64,000 nt of DNA from positions 15,517,118-15,581,117 of the forward strand of contig NC_087078.1 in assembly GCF_026151205.1 (NCBI RefSeq), written 5' to 3'. Below, piece by piece: positions 11,601-23,863 of the stretch (position 1 is the stretch's first letter; the number at the start of each line of letters is the position of its first letter). The stretch is from Bolinopsis microptera. Taxonomy: Eukaryota; Ctenophora; Tentaculata; Lobata; Bolinopsidae. The position numbers were made by a program, and so were the translations under genes. The notes beneath the pieces are model-generated. The model searched no databases. It was not told where the DNA came from and saw only the letters and a list, made by a program, of their open reading frames with translations.

Positions 11601-13935
11601 GAAAGTGTATGATGCTGGTAATAATATATTGGTCAGTTCGGTAATGGTCTGAGAAAAAGATACGGTGAGTTCCTACTGGACTTTATTGTTGATAATGGTC
11701 TGTTTGCGAGCATACTGCGTATCAACACAGAGGCGAAGCATATTACCACCTGGAAGGCTAGATGGTGTTCCCAAGGGTAGACTCAAGGGTTCAAAAGACA
11801 CTGTGAAATATTTTAAACAAATTGATGATATTTTATGTGTACTAACTTTAAGGCTGTTTAACAGACTCCCGCTCTTTTTGCGGTGATTGTGAAATCCTGA
11901 CCATAATCCTGTGGTCGCACGTTTTAAAACTTGGTTGTGAATTACATTGTACATAAGCGGCCCAGGTCTGACAAAATAAGGTTTGATGTCAATCGCCTTT
12001 AAAGATTCTGATTATTAAGTTAAATTTTTTGATTCCTTTTAAAAGTACTAATTGATTGGAGAGTTTTAACTAATATGCTATTTCTGCAAAATTCTGCTAT
12101 TTTGGTATATTGAGTAAATGTGCAGTCCAGGTGGTTGGTAAGTGCCCCCGGGAAGCCTCATCAGTACGGCGACGATCAACTGTCGTTAAAACTTTCAGCA
12201 GAGGAGAATGTCATCAGCAAGAATGTAGTCTCACAGGGATAAGCGACAGAGTGACCTCAGAAAAAGAATCAACCATTCTCAAAAGTACCATAAAAGAGGT
12301 TGAAATCCATCAATGAGGCCGCAGCTAACGCCCTAGTAGATGTCCATCGACAAAACCGACAGCTGACAGAAGCATGTTTGAAGCGAATAGAACCTTTGGC
12401 CCAGTGGGATGAAGAAAGACGGAGGGACTGTCCACGATGCCGACGGGAACACCTTAGGTTCTGACTCATTAGGCTATTAAAGATACTTTAAATATTGAGT
12501 TCAATGACAAAAGATGAACCCCCCCTCCAGCATCTAGACCCTCCTGGAGCCTCTCTGTCCCATAACACTAAGAAGGTGGCGTGCTGTTATGAGCTTGCGA
12601 AATCGGTAGAAGCCGTGTGGCCCTGACGGTATACCTAATGAGCTCTAATGAAAGCTGCTGGGATATCCCCTCCACTGTGAGTTGGCTAGGATTACAATCT
12701 CTCCCTTTGAGACCCAACACATACATCCCAACTATTGGAGAAGGTATCCTGACACCCTTCAGAAGCAGGAAAACCCCGAGGTCCGCAAAAGTCTATCGGC
12801 CCGCACATTGCTAAATGGATCTAGAAAAGTCCTATCCTCGTAGCCTTGAACAGAATCAATTACCCCGTTGGATATGTACACTGGACCTTGGCAGGCGCAT
12901 ACAAGCAGGGTCGCAGTTTGTGCTGACCTGGATAGGTCTCAGAGATGTTGACATCAGTGGTTACCAGGCGCGATGTTTTGAGTATAGTATTCAACATTGA
13001 ACATGACCGCTGCGTTTATACCTATCCGCAGAAGGACATCATCACTCCTCATTGATGCAGGTTGCTCTAGAGACGACATTAGCCTAGTTCCAGTTACTCC
13101 TCTCAAATACCAAGCTCAATGGTGACGGTCAACTGATCTGAGTCTGGTGAATTTTGTGATTAATATTGGCGCTTACCAGGGAGACAGTCTGGCAGGTAAA
13201 GATGTGTTTAGCATTTGACCCTTGCCGGTGCCCTGAAACTCACATCGTGCCGTGATCAGTGTCACGATTCCTAGACCGAACCCCCCAGTCCTTGATAGAG
13301 GCTTCCGTTAGGAGGTCCGGCCTATTGCTGATGATGTGAGCTTCTGAGTGAAGATGGTCAGAGCTGGTGAAAGATACTAGAGATTGCCAGTGATATACTT
13401 AGGTTGGAGTCTCTTTGTTAACGAATCAAAGACGGTGTATACACGAGTGTATTTGGCAGATACAGATGCTTTAGATGCCCATGGCAATAAAATAGAGGAG
13501 AGGAGATGAAGAGTGGCGAGAGTCAGTGCTAATTAGGATCAAAGGCTCTGTTCAGAAAGAGATATTGTCAACAGACGCAAACAAAGCCAATGTTGCCTTT
13601 CTACACCTACAAGAAAGTTGGTTGAATAGTTCTGTTCAGATCAGTGAGTGAGAGTCACCGAAAGTCAAGCTGTACGAAGCTCTTGACACTTCAGTGTGGT
13701 TGTATAATGTAGCAACTGGGCTGCTCATGAAACTGAATGGCATCTGTCGCCGTTCCTTCAAAGGACGCATCTGAGACAGTTACATCACACTTATTGGCCT
13801 ACGGTTATCAGTACCGGATTTTATATAAGAGATGTAATGTCAGACCCCTTACTGAACGATCAAGAAAGCAGTTGAAGTTGCTTGGGCTCGTTGCTCAGAG
13901 CGGTTGTGACACTCCGCCTTCTTTCTTTCAGATTT
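11600..13935 (+). pseudogene. Dead non-LTR retrotransposon (LINE): endonuclease and RT remnants
   Basis: Broken frames in collinear order look like a LINE polyprotein. Bases 11660-11755 read 'YGEFLLDFIVDNGLF' then 'THITTWK'-like sequence, resembling the C-terminal part of an APE-type endonuclease. Near 13180 'AYQGDSLAG' resembles the RT segment with the QG motif. Near 13325 'PIADDVSF' matches the (Y/F)ADD catalytic motif, followed by 'LFVNESKT' (the usual N..KT after it). Bases 13570-13790 read 'KANVAFLHLQ', 'KVKLYEALDTSVWLY' and 'NGICRRSFKGR', typical of the thumb and post-RT region. Many stops and frameshifts separate these pieces. The family within the LINEs is not determinable by eye. Confidence 0.65.
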
Positions 13936-15490
13936 GAATGTTTAGGATGTTTTTGACTACTACGGAAGAGGGGCAGACTCGTTCAATGATTATTTGATTT
14001 TTTATTTACAAAGACATTATGACAAAACAAAATTATTGTGATTGGTAAATAAAAAATTTAGTTTAAGTAATTTCTAACGTGGTAGTGTAAAGCTCATGAT
14101 AGAGTCTTATGGAGACTGCTATGGGTGAGTCGAGACTACTCGTGCCACTCGATTTGATGATTTAATTTAATATTATCTTGTGTTTGCTGTATAATAGTTG
14201 ATTAATAATAAAAATATTTGATTTATTGAATGCTACAAGTTGTTCCATATAATTTCAAGGAAATACTGTATATTTCTATTTATATTACGTTTTCTCATAT
14301 GATGTTATGACGTATGATGCATATTCGTATAGGATATATGTAATTCGTGATAACATTTACGTTTTTTGTTTAACCAATAAACCCATTCTGATGAAAATAT
14401 AATTTTATGGAACAGTTTGGGTATCTACAATACTAAATTTGTGTTCAATTTAATTGTGTAATTATTATTTGTTAACTTGCTGTAACTTATGTAATATTTA
14501 GTTGCAACCAACAAGTTTATTATACTTGCAACTTAACTGAAACTTGTTTTGTTTATTAGTTCAATGCGCGTTCCCAACCGGGTCGGACCTGAAACTTGTG
14601 CCTCTGAGATACCATTACTTCTTCTGTCCTCGCAATTAGTTCATCAACAATCATCTATTTTGTTGTTATCACCGGTGCGTGGAGAATAGATAGATACTCG
14701 AAGTTCAAGCGAAAGATAGTATGATGGTAAAATCAGAATAATTGGAATAATGAACAAACTAAGATCGCAGAACCTTGACCCTTACGCTAAACCTACATGT
14801 TTCGGAGAGGTCTAAGTTTATAATTAAAACAAGGTAGTTAACCGTTGTTTAACTATCCTCTCTACGAACTAGTGGTTTTAACTGTCCTCTTTACGGACTA
14901 GTGGTTTAACCCGTAAATATCAAGAGATATTTGGTCCTCGTGGAAGGTTCTAGAAGAATCAGGAGAGAGCTAGGAACTAGCTCGATTCAATCTATAACAG
15001 ATCCCTACGGACACAGAAAAAGATTTTATTGGTAGATAAAATCTTTACGGGGTTTTTATTATACGTCCAAAATTTGAAAAAACAAGCTATGGAGCTATGG
15101 GTCTTGTCACAAATATCTCACATATTGAAAATCAAATGCTAACACGAATTCACAGATTTAATTCTTCTCCATATTCTATTAAAAATAATTTACACGAATT
15201 GTTCGTTGGTCTTCAAGGAAATTTTATTTTCTCCAGTCTGTTATTTCATTTATTAAAAAACTATAGTTTTCGGATTGTCCATTTAGAAGTATTTCAATGA
15301 GCCGTTGTTGGCGTGAGCTGATGTTCATCAACTAGGATCGTGTCTATTCTTGTTAGTTAAGCTTTAGTATGACGGTTGATCCAGAAGGTAAGTCTTTCAC
15401 CCAACTATTGTCAACTTAGATCTTCAAGGTCTTTGGGGTGATGTGGGCTCTATTAGTGTTTTCTAAGGACTAAGTAAGGTAAATGCAGGA
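13936..15490. other. Unassigned AT-rich spacer
   Basis: No gene is recognised. There is a small direct repeat near 14845-14905 ('actagtggtttta' twice, after 'tgtcctctttacg' / 'tatcctctctacg'). The rest is ordinary AT-rich sequence. Confidence 0.4.
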
Positions 15491-15496
15491 GAAATT

Positions 15497-16406
15497 TTCA
15501 GGTCTTCATGAGAGCGGAAGTGACGTTTAGGACTTCGGTGGAGAAGAAGTAATGTGCAGGGCTTCAATAGAGCAGGAGTGACGTTTAGGACTTCGGTGGA
15601 GAAGAAGTAATGTGTAGGGCTTCAATAGCTAGCAGGAGCGACGTTTAGGACTTCAGTAGAGAAGAAGTAATGTGCAGGGCTTCAATAGCTAGCAGGAGTG
15701 ACGTTTAGGACTTCAGTAGAGAAGAAGTAATGTGTAGGGCTTCAATAGCTAGCAGGAGTGACGTTTAGGACTTCAGTAGAGAAGAAGTAATGTGTAGGGC
15801 TTCAATAGCTAGCAGGAGCGACGTTTAGGACTTCAGTAGAGAAGAAGTAATGTGTAGGGCTTCAATAGCTAGCAGGAGTGACGTTTAGGACTTCAGTAGA
15901 GAAGAAGTAATGTGTAGGGCTTCAATAGCTAGCAGGAGCGACGTTTAGGACTTCAGTAGAGAAGAAGTAATGTGTAGGGCTTCAATAGCTAGCAGGAGCG
16001 ACGTTTAGGACTTCAGTAGAGAAGAAGTAATGTGTAGGGCTTCAATAGCTAGCAGGAGTGACGTTTAGGACTTCAGTAGAGAAGAAGTAATGTGTAGGGC
16101 TTCAATAGCTAGCAGGAGTGACGTTTAGGACTTCAGTAGAGAAGAAGTAATGTGTAGGGCTTCAATAGCTAGCAGGAGCGACGTTTAGGACTTCAGTAGA
16201 GAAGAAGTAATGTGTAGGGCTTCAATAGCTAGCAGGAGTGACGTTTAGGACTTCAGTAGAGAAGAAGTAATGTGTAGGGCTTCAATAGCTAGCAGGAGTG
16301 ACGTTTAGGACTTCAGTAGAGAAGAAGTAATGTGTAGGGCTTCAATAGCTAGCAGGAGCGACGTTTAGGACTTCAGTAGAGAAGAAGTAATGTGTAGGGC
16401 TTCAAT
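15497..16406 (+). repeat. 60-bp minisatellite, about 15 copies
   Basis: The monomer is exactly 60 bp from about 15610 onward and contains 'gacgtttaggacttcagtag' and 'gtaatgtgtagggcttcaat'. The first two units are more diverged (cggtgg for cagtag; tagagcagg for tagctagcagg). The inner units are identical except at one site (aggagCg versus aggagTg) and one early gtgCag/gtgTag difference. It ends cleanly at about 16406. No ORF runs through it. Confidence 0.95.
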
Positions 16407-16860
16407 TGAAAAGAGCCATTATTCTTCACAGTCACAATTCACATAATTGCTTTGTAATTTCAGTCTTCGATCGACGAATTTTATGTCGATATCGTAGGTT
16501 TATAACTTGTATTTAGCTTGCTGGACGTATTAATGGAGGCTGTTACAGGAAAAAGCAACTTTCCTGTTAATATTAAAGATTAGCCGACCTGACAAATCAT
16601 GCGACATAATAGTATAACTATAATATAAAAATAAAAGGAATCAGAATTCGCTTCGAAATATGAATGGGGCCTTATTACATATTAGTCCCGTGCTATACTT
16701 ATGTGCGTTTTAAAATTGGACAACCTAGAACTCATAGGCCAATAATTATAAAGTAATTGTATTCATAAAGATCAAATCATCCTCTATCTTGTGTAAAAAG
16801 ATGAGCCAAAATGACCTTAATCTCGTTGAGTTATATCTTGTATCTGCAATCTGTTTTTGC
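16407..16860. other. Spacer left of the hAT element
   Basis: AT-rich and non-coding, with no recognised element. The hAT target duplication begins at 16861. Confidence 0.4.
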
Positions 16861-18939
16861 AGTGGGTGCAGTGGCGTAACGTTACTTTTTGGCGCCCCCC
16901 CGCTCAACTCAAAAAGCGCCCCCCTTTCTGGAGCGCGCTCGCTTCGCTCGCTAGATTTGTCCGAGGGCCGTTGCCATCCCAATTTTTTAATTTTAAAACG
17001 GAATATAAATGTGTGCCAATAAAATTTAAATTTGGAAAGTAAGAAGCCGCGCGAAAATAATTTTACATGTAAGCCGCGCGATTTAGTAATTAAATCGCCA
17101 GTAATTTGCGCATGATTGTTTTCGCGTTGGATAAAATATTATCTCGTGATACATGTTAACGGTTGTGATTGGACTATGCAGAGGGACGACGCGTTAGGGT
17201 AATAATAAATGTATCATGTACTGGACACTAATCATGCTATACTAATGACAAGTCGGTTACACAATGTCAGAATCTTGTTCGCTTTTCATTGTCGTTTGAC
17301 ATTAGACATTACATCCGAAACAGCCCGCAGCCGTTAAGTAATTTGTCATTCGTCTGATTAGTGATGTTACTGTTAATTTGTGATAAACAACGAAACAATT
17401 TTGTGAATTGTGTGTATTATATATTGTTAGTGTAACGAGGAGAACTGTTTTAAGCTGCTGTATATGTTACAAAAATGTATATTATATTAAGGTTACCGGT
17501 TGTTCATGTAAATTGTAATCATCAATGGGCCATGGGGTAAAATATCAAATATGCCGTACTAAGTTTACGCGAACTTTTAACATTATGCGAATGTATGTTA
17601 TTATGAATATCCTCACAGCTGGTCGAATATGTAGAACTGCATTGGGAGTCTGGAAGGTGTACAATCAATTTTTACTACTGAGTTGTTTTAGCAGTTTCTA
17701 CTTTTAGCTCAGTCTTTATTACGAGGAACTGATTCAGTGGAGATAAGTTAATTTTGTAGAACTCATTGTTCAGTGGGTCGATTGACTGAACACGTTTGCA
17801 CTTGGTATTTAAACTTACCAGTAGTTTATTTATGTTATGTACCGATGATAATTCAATTAGGATAACAACTAGGTAAGCCGTAAGTCTAATTCAAAACACA
17901 CCGCACACCGTACACTCCAGTCTCCAATCAATATTACTATTTGGTAGACCGGGTATTTTGGCGGGAATTCTGTTCCCACGGCACTGTTCTGATAGAAGCT
18001 ACTTCTACTAATGGTCCCAGAGGAACGGTCGTAAAGTAGCCAGACTTCTTGTCTCCTGTACTGGCTGACACATGCGGATTATAGTTGGAAATTTCGCTAT
18101 GATATAAATATAATTGCTCTCGGAATTGAACAAACTCCTACTTATCTAGATACTTTCTAAATTCGTTAGAGTTTCATGGACTGGGGAAAAATAATCGGTA
18201 CAGTCTCCCTGCATGGCATACACAGCTGACTAACACAGTCACTCAAATTTTAGAATTATGACTATTACCCTAGTTCTCTAAAATCCTTATAGTTTTGGCT
18301 ATCATCCTAACTAAAGGAATAGCTGATTGGATGTACAGTGCTCACGTCATGATTTTAAACAGTGGTATAGGTTCTTGAACAGTGGCGGATGAATGTACGG
18401 TTAGAAAGTTTCTGCTATTACAACTTATGTCATATGTGATAATTTTGGATTGTTTTCATTGCTTAATTACACAAGCAGGGAGCTGGGAGACTGTTACCGT
18501 GAGTATTTAAACATTTGCAGGTTCATTTCCATAAATGTCCATCAATGACTGGACTACACAACTTTACAGTTAACTTTAGAGAAACTCATAAGTCATTTAT
18601 CTCAAATTAAGCTGTTAGTGTCCATGATCAACCTGTGGCGACAATGAGTAATATAAAAAGTGTATTTGTAGATTAAAGTGCTAGCTCAGAGTTTTAGAAT
18701 TGTATGGATTAAAGTTGGTTGTTTAGCCATCTAACAATCGATCGTGCTGTAATATATGGCCAGAGAATAATAGGGTCTTGGAAATTCTATAGTTGTTCTG
18801 AATTGAGCATGACCTGCAAGTCTGGGCCTTCGTTGGGTGATCTTTGAGCTGACTTTGAGAAGTTCACTGTACAGGCTGTGGTTGCTGACATGGTCTCGAT
18901 ATTGATTGATGTTAAGGGCCATTCATAACATTCGCGAAT

Positions 18940-19250
18940 AACAACCATCAACCATCTTCTCCAGCCTTTTCGTCAAAGTCTCGGAACCGTACAAAAACAC
19001 ACACTCGACAAGTGCTGTAAACACTCTGATCTTGATAGACTTCCTAAGCTTATACCTTTTTTTCTGCGTGTGTGGCATGCTCCCCATGCTCTTGATTTCC
19101 CAACCCTGATATCACTCTCACTATCTCTGATTCTGGATCCCAGATAGATGAAGTCTTCGGTCTTCCACATGCTCTATTGTACTGTTACCCAGGGACTTGA
19201 TGGAATCAGGGTTCTCGATGTTCTGAGTAATGAATTTGGTCGGGACTGGT
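18940..19250 (-). pseudogene. LINE reverse-transcriptase C-terminal fragment inside the hAT element
   Basis: On the minus strand the sequence reads 'KFITQNIENPDSIKSLG', then 'HVWKTEDFIYLGSRIRD', then 'SRAWGACHTRRK' and 'LSRSEC', with frame changes. The 'EDFxYLGSxI' string and the following AW(S/G)AC are characteristic of the region after the RT catalytic core in many animal LINEs. It is a short fragment with no LINE ends visible, so it probably inserted into the hAT copy or was carried along with it. Confidence 0.55.
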
Positions 19251-20009
19251 AATAAATATCATTAAACTGCTGTTTAACTAATTGAAGGTAAGGTACAATA
19301 TCGTTGCACAGTGTTTGTGATGGTGACCTTATATATTATACAATTGAAAAGTGCGTGTGTGAGCTGTACTCACTGTACTGATTGTCCATTATCTAATGCT
19401 GTTAGCGAGTTTTTATGGTAGTATGGTTGTTACCAGATGATGATGTTAAACATTTAAATGTATACTTTTCTATTTATTGGTAGTTGTTCAAATGATTATT
19501 GTTATTTGTTAGAACTTGCAGTTGTAGCCGACTTTGTTTTGCTGCCAGAAGTAGTAATGATTTGAAATGGCTGTTGTATGGTGTCACAACTAGTAACTAC
19601 AAAGAGTGACCTATTTTTGTAGGAATTGTTTCCGTACGTTTAAAAAAATGTATTAATGAACAAACCTTTACATTAATGAAATTCCCGGATATAGCATGTG
19701 TTTATATGAACTACATGCCGAATGCCGATATGTGTGGAGTGTGGTTGCTCAATGTATATGCAGAGTTGGGATGTGACTGAAAACATTGAAGTAAGTATTA
19801 AGGTTTATTTTGAATCATGTAAATAGCTTTAATATTGTGGCATCTGTGGAGTTATGTTAGGTATTATGCCATGTGGTGAAATTTGTAGAAGGAAGTGGTT
19901 TACAAATTTATTTGTAAATTAACATCAAATTTCCCAAATCAGGTTTCGTTACGGTTGGAAGATGTCATGTACATAGTACATACTAAGCAAAATGTGGAGT
20001 CAATTGTAC

Positions 20010-20880
20010 GCTGACGAAAGCTGCAAAACAACTGAGCCAGCTCCACAAGCACGACCTGACTGAAGAATTAAATCTTTCGCTACGTAGCTTGTCAGCCTTC
20101 AAGTTGATTTTGGTGCCAATCTGAATAACTGTACAGGCCCCAGCGACCCAGCAACTGGCAACACTGTACTCAGAGGTAGTAACAGCACTGGCACTTTATC
20201 TCACTATCTCGGTTACAGTAGGTCTTAAGACAGTCTATATTTCACCAAATAGAACTCCCGAAGAACGTATCAGCGGTCAGAAACTCGTTACCGAACTAAA
20301 GAAGAAGCGATCAGACGACCCGTCTGGAAGCTATTTCATACGGAAGGGTGAAATAGTGAAGGCTGATAAATGAACTTGAAGATTTTGTATCGTGTGAAAT
20401 GTTTTGTCTGTGCATTTACGAGTGTGCCTCTCGATTTATCATATATTTTGACCACAGCTTACAATTCATGATTTGCTTTTAATTTTGTTATATTGAGTAT
20501 CACAGATCACATTTCATTCTTGCTTGAAGGGCCCATCTTTTGCGAGCGTGACTTGTCATGCATTCATCGTGTTTTGGTGTCCCGTCATTATTTACAGACG
20601 GAAGCATGTTTTTACCAGTTTTATTTTCTGATCGATTTATTGCTGTTCTGTAAATTTTGAAAAGATTTTCATAAAAAAAAAGCCAGTACTGAAAAATCCT
20701 TTAGCAAACTGAAGCTATTTAAAAACTCCGAAGCACAATGGGTAACTAAACGATTTACGATAGATTAAGCAGTTTACAGTTTAGCCAACATCTCAATCGA
20801 GAACTTAACAGCAAGACAACTTGACAAGAAAGAGCTGGCCAAATTTGATGCTTTTTCCAAACCTAAGAGAGTTGCTTGGA
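20010..20880 (+). pseudogene. Decayed hAT transposase, C-terminal dimerisation region
   Basis: Bases 20015-20232 read 'HKHDLTEELNLSLRSLSAF' and, after one stop, 'TALALYLTISVTV'. This matches the segment of hAT transposases that normally runs straight into SxERSFSKLKLIK. Here that second part starts only at about 20690: 'EKSFSKLKLFKNS', then 'ANISIENLTARQLDKKELA' and 'FSKPKRVA'. Between them lie about 460 bases holding another coding-like piece ('RTPEERISGQKLVTELKKK ... IRKGEIVKADK', stop) and an A-run ending 'gccag'. An intron (gtaggt...gccag) or an insertion could explain the gap. A stop and missing residues show the gene is dead. Confidence 0.7.
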
Positions 20881-21704
20881 ATATGAACTGTACGGTAATG
20901 TAAATATTATGTATTATCGAAAAATGTAATTTGTTTTTTATTTCCATATTTTTATTTGTTATTGCTACCTGTTAGATGTTGGTGTTTTATTTGTGAAGTA
21001 TCATAATACTACAATAGGTGACTGCCGATTAAATTGGGATCTAAGTTAAAAGTAAACAATGATATATAAAATTGCAAGAAAGTCAAAACATTCTCACGCG
21101 CGAATTTTGTGTACCACGTTTGTATAACAATTGCAATATCGTTATCACTTACCACGTGTTTTTTGCGCGCGCTGGCTGCTTGCTTTGCACTATATTTAAT
21201 TTTAGAATTTTACAAATCTTAGAACAGTAGCACGATATTTAACAACTGTTGCACCTTATATACCAAGTATTTTATTACCAGGGGCGCCATATTTCTAGGG
21301 GGCGCCAAATTATGAGGGGGGCGGCAGAATTTTGGCGCCCCCCTCTCACGGCGCCCCCCCGCATAGCGGGGTCTGCGGGGCCTTACGTTACGCCACTGAG
21401 TGGGTGTGGGCGGCGGATATATCTAGATCAGTAGATTGGGGGGATGGTGAACAGGTAGATGAGTAGAGAGTAATGAATGGAGACTAGAGAGTGGAGAGTG
21501 AACAGTCGAGGTTTGAAGGTCGATTTTGAAGGTCGAATCCTGTCATTCCACCATATCTTCAATCTTCAATTGTGTTTATGAACACAAAAGCCTGAGGTTC
21601 CCAGTTAAAACAAACACTAACAGACATTCATCAAAAATGCCAATATTATGTACCCAGATTCATTCTCTTAACTCAAATTAATATGACTCTTAATAAATTC
21701 CAGA

Positions 21705-22915
21705 ATGCAGAAAGTGATGACAGATCAAGGAAACCTTGCACAGTATCCTCACGATACGGAACTAGAACCGTTCATCACTGATCATTATCCTGATGATTTT
21801 TTCTCGGACTACCCAGAAGATCCCAGTTTGACATCAAAACTGGAACCCTATTTCCGGTTCCCTCTCCTTATACTACTTCTGCCTATTTCGCGGTAACCAG
21901 TTTTGAATCAAGACTGGAACCTTATTTTATCTCTGCAGTGCCGTGCATTCTACTGAGTATCATTACGATTATCCTCAACATCTTCGTTATGAACTTCTAT
22001 CGGAAAAACAAACTCACCCTTGTCCCTCTTCTCTACACGATGATATCTGGGGCTGATATTCTGACTGCTGTTGGGGTCATACATCAGTCCATTGCCATCT
22101 CACTCTTCACAAGAGATTTGATCAGCGAGGGAACACTGGACCATAACACAGTAGTCTGCTACACTCTCATACAAATAAGCTACAGATCTTCCGTATTCTA
22201 CAACTTAGTGCTGGCTTTTTCCAGGACTGTTATGATCCTCAGTCCCTTCCACCATATCAAGATAAAGATAGTGATAGTGGCGTGTGTTCTTTACGTTGTG
22301 CCGTGGATTGTTATTGCCGGAATTGATATATACAAGTTTTATATTTTGGATAACAATTTTAGTAGTGGGTTGTATGCTGAGTATATTGTTATGGGCTCCA
22401 GTCTTCCACAAATACTCCGGATCGCAACCGGAAATCGTTCTTTGTGTTATATAGTATTAATCGCACTTCTGGTTATTGCATTTCTAATACCGGTTGTTCT
22501 TATCATTATCACGTGCATTGCCCAGGTGATATCTCTAAACAGATCCAGTCAGTTTCCAGCCAGCTCCAATCAACGTCATGTGACCATCACTGTAATCCTC
22601 ATGTCAACCCTGTTTGTCGTCTGCAACTCTGCGTACTACGGATATCTGTTTACAACAATGTTTCAATTAACATTTGTATTAGAATTCAGATTCGATACTT
22701 CAACCTTTATGCTTTACGTAGCAGTTTTTGGGACAGTGCTACCAATAATAGGCTCAGTCCTAAATCCTGTCATCATCATTTCTAGAAGCAGTGGATCGAG
22801 AAGAAAGTTTTGGGGTACAGCAACGAGACTTTTGACAAGTTTCGGAAGTCAAAATTCAAATGAAACAACCAATGCAACAGAGCAAACTGGGATCACTGAT
22901 GTTACAGTTAACTAA
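21705..22915 (+). CDS. Rhodopsin-like (class A) seven-transmembrane GPCR
   Basis: The main frame, 21938-22915 (325 codons), begins on a GTG and has no in-frame ATG upstream. The real N-terminus therefore probably comes from the 64-codon frame at 21705-21896, acidic and Asn/Asp/Tyr-rich like an extracellular tail, through a short intron or a frame break between 21840 and 21938. Approximate TM segments by residue of the main frame: 1-20, 28-55, 72-101, 109-132, 169-200, 214-241, 256-283. TM3 starts with Cys74; the DRY motif is replaced by SRT (95-97). TM4 has Trp123, TM5 Pro185, and TM7 ends NPVII (276-280) in place of NPxxY. TM6 lacks CWxP. The tail (285-325) is Ser/Thr/Asn-rich. The ligand is unknown. 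A partial copy of TM6 lies at 35.66-35.85 kb. Confidence 0.85.
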
Positions 22916-23863
22916 ATTAAGAAATACGAGGGAAATCTTTCGAACAACTACTTACAAATCTGGATTACACTTACAGTTTGGGCTGGATTTTTCAATTACA
23001 CGTGAATACTGCGCTGGGATTTGGTTTATTTAACGTAAGGTATGCTCATTATTTTTTTCAGGACTTTCCAAAAACAATGTGTCATCATAATCGAATAGTC
23101 ACTAACAATTTTAACTTATTCGAATAATATAAGATTTTGAGTAAAGTAAAAATCCACAATTACAGCAAAATCCACTATTACCACTTTTATACCACATTTA
23201 TTTCCCTCAAATCATAATTATAATTCATCTTCTGAATGCTCGTGTAGAATATTTTATTTTAAACTTCTCTCACGTCGTGATCGTCACTGTCGGCAGGCCC
23301 TCAACGACCAACGTGAGGCAAGTTTAAACAAGTGTGTTCAAAAAATAAAGGAGAACAACTTTTTCTGAGGCAAATTTTTAATAAAATCATTAATTAATTT
23401 ATTAATTAAATAATAAGTAAATTTTTTTAAATTCAAAAATATTTTGATCAAAAATGTTTACGATTACGTAATACGTATAATAAGCAATTTTTATAAAATG
23501 TTTCAAAATTTGTACATAAAACATTTTACTTTCTGTTCCCAGTTAAAATCTATATTCGTCTGTCTAGTCCAGAATAGTATCTAACAGTATCTAATAACAT
23601 ATAATATCACAAAAAGCGGAAATGATTATAGTTTCTAAGCGACATATAAAATAAATCAGTCATCTTAAAGCAGGTGATGCTCCTAATATGGTACCACTTG
23701 GTTTTTGGTAAGAACAATTCTCCCGACTACTGAGCCTACCACAAAACCTGAAAGTAAGATATTGTGTTTTCATTATATAGTGTGATTACCCTGATAAAGG
23801 TGTACGAAAATCCTACTTCTCAGCTGCAGTATTATAGCAGTGTCTTTGCTTCAAGTCCTACAT
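22916..23863. other. Convergent 3' region between GPCR and SLC10A7-like gene
   Basis: AT-rich, non-coding. An AATAAA at about 23345 on the plus strand could serve the GPCR transcript. No repeat is recognised. Confidence 0.5.

Larger units (their letters stand above)
16861..21406 (+). mobile_element. hAT DNA transposon, 4530 bp, with perfect 8-bp TSD
   Basis: The element spans 16869-21398. Left end CAGTGGCGTAACGTTAC, right end GTTACGCCACTG (with 'ccttac' before it). The direct repeats 'agtgggtg' at 16861-16868 and 21399-21406 are an exact 8-bp target duplication, the hAT hallmark. Subterminal regions are rich in 'ggcgccccccc'. The interior has a decayed transposase (about 20010-20880) and a LINE fragment in reverse orientation (18940-19250). 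A 268-bp relative sits at 51242. Confidence 0.92.

Noticed and set aside
11218-11652. 144-codon frame as a host gene
   Set aside because: No domain, lies against LINE endonuclease remnants, and has no supporting splice structure.
15497-16406. CRISPR-like regular repeats
   Set aside because: The whole 60-bp unit repeats with no unique spacers, and the genome is eukaryotic; it is a minisatellite.
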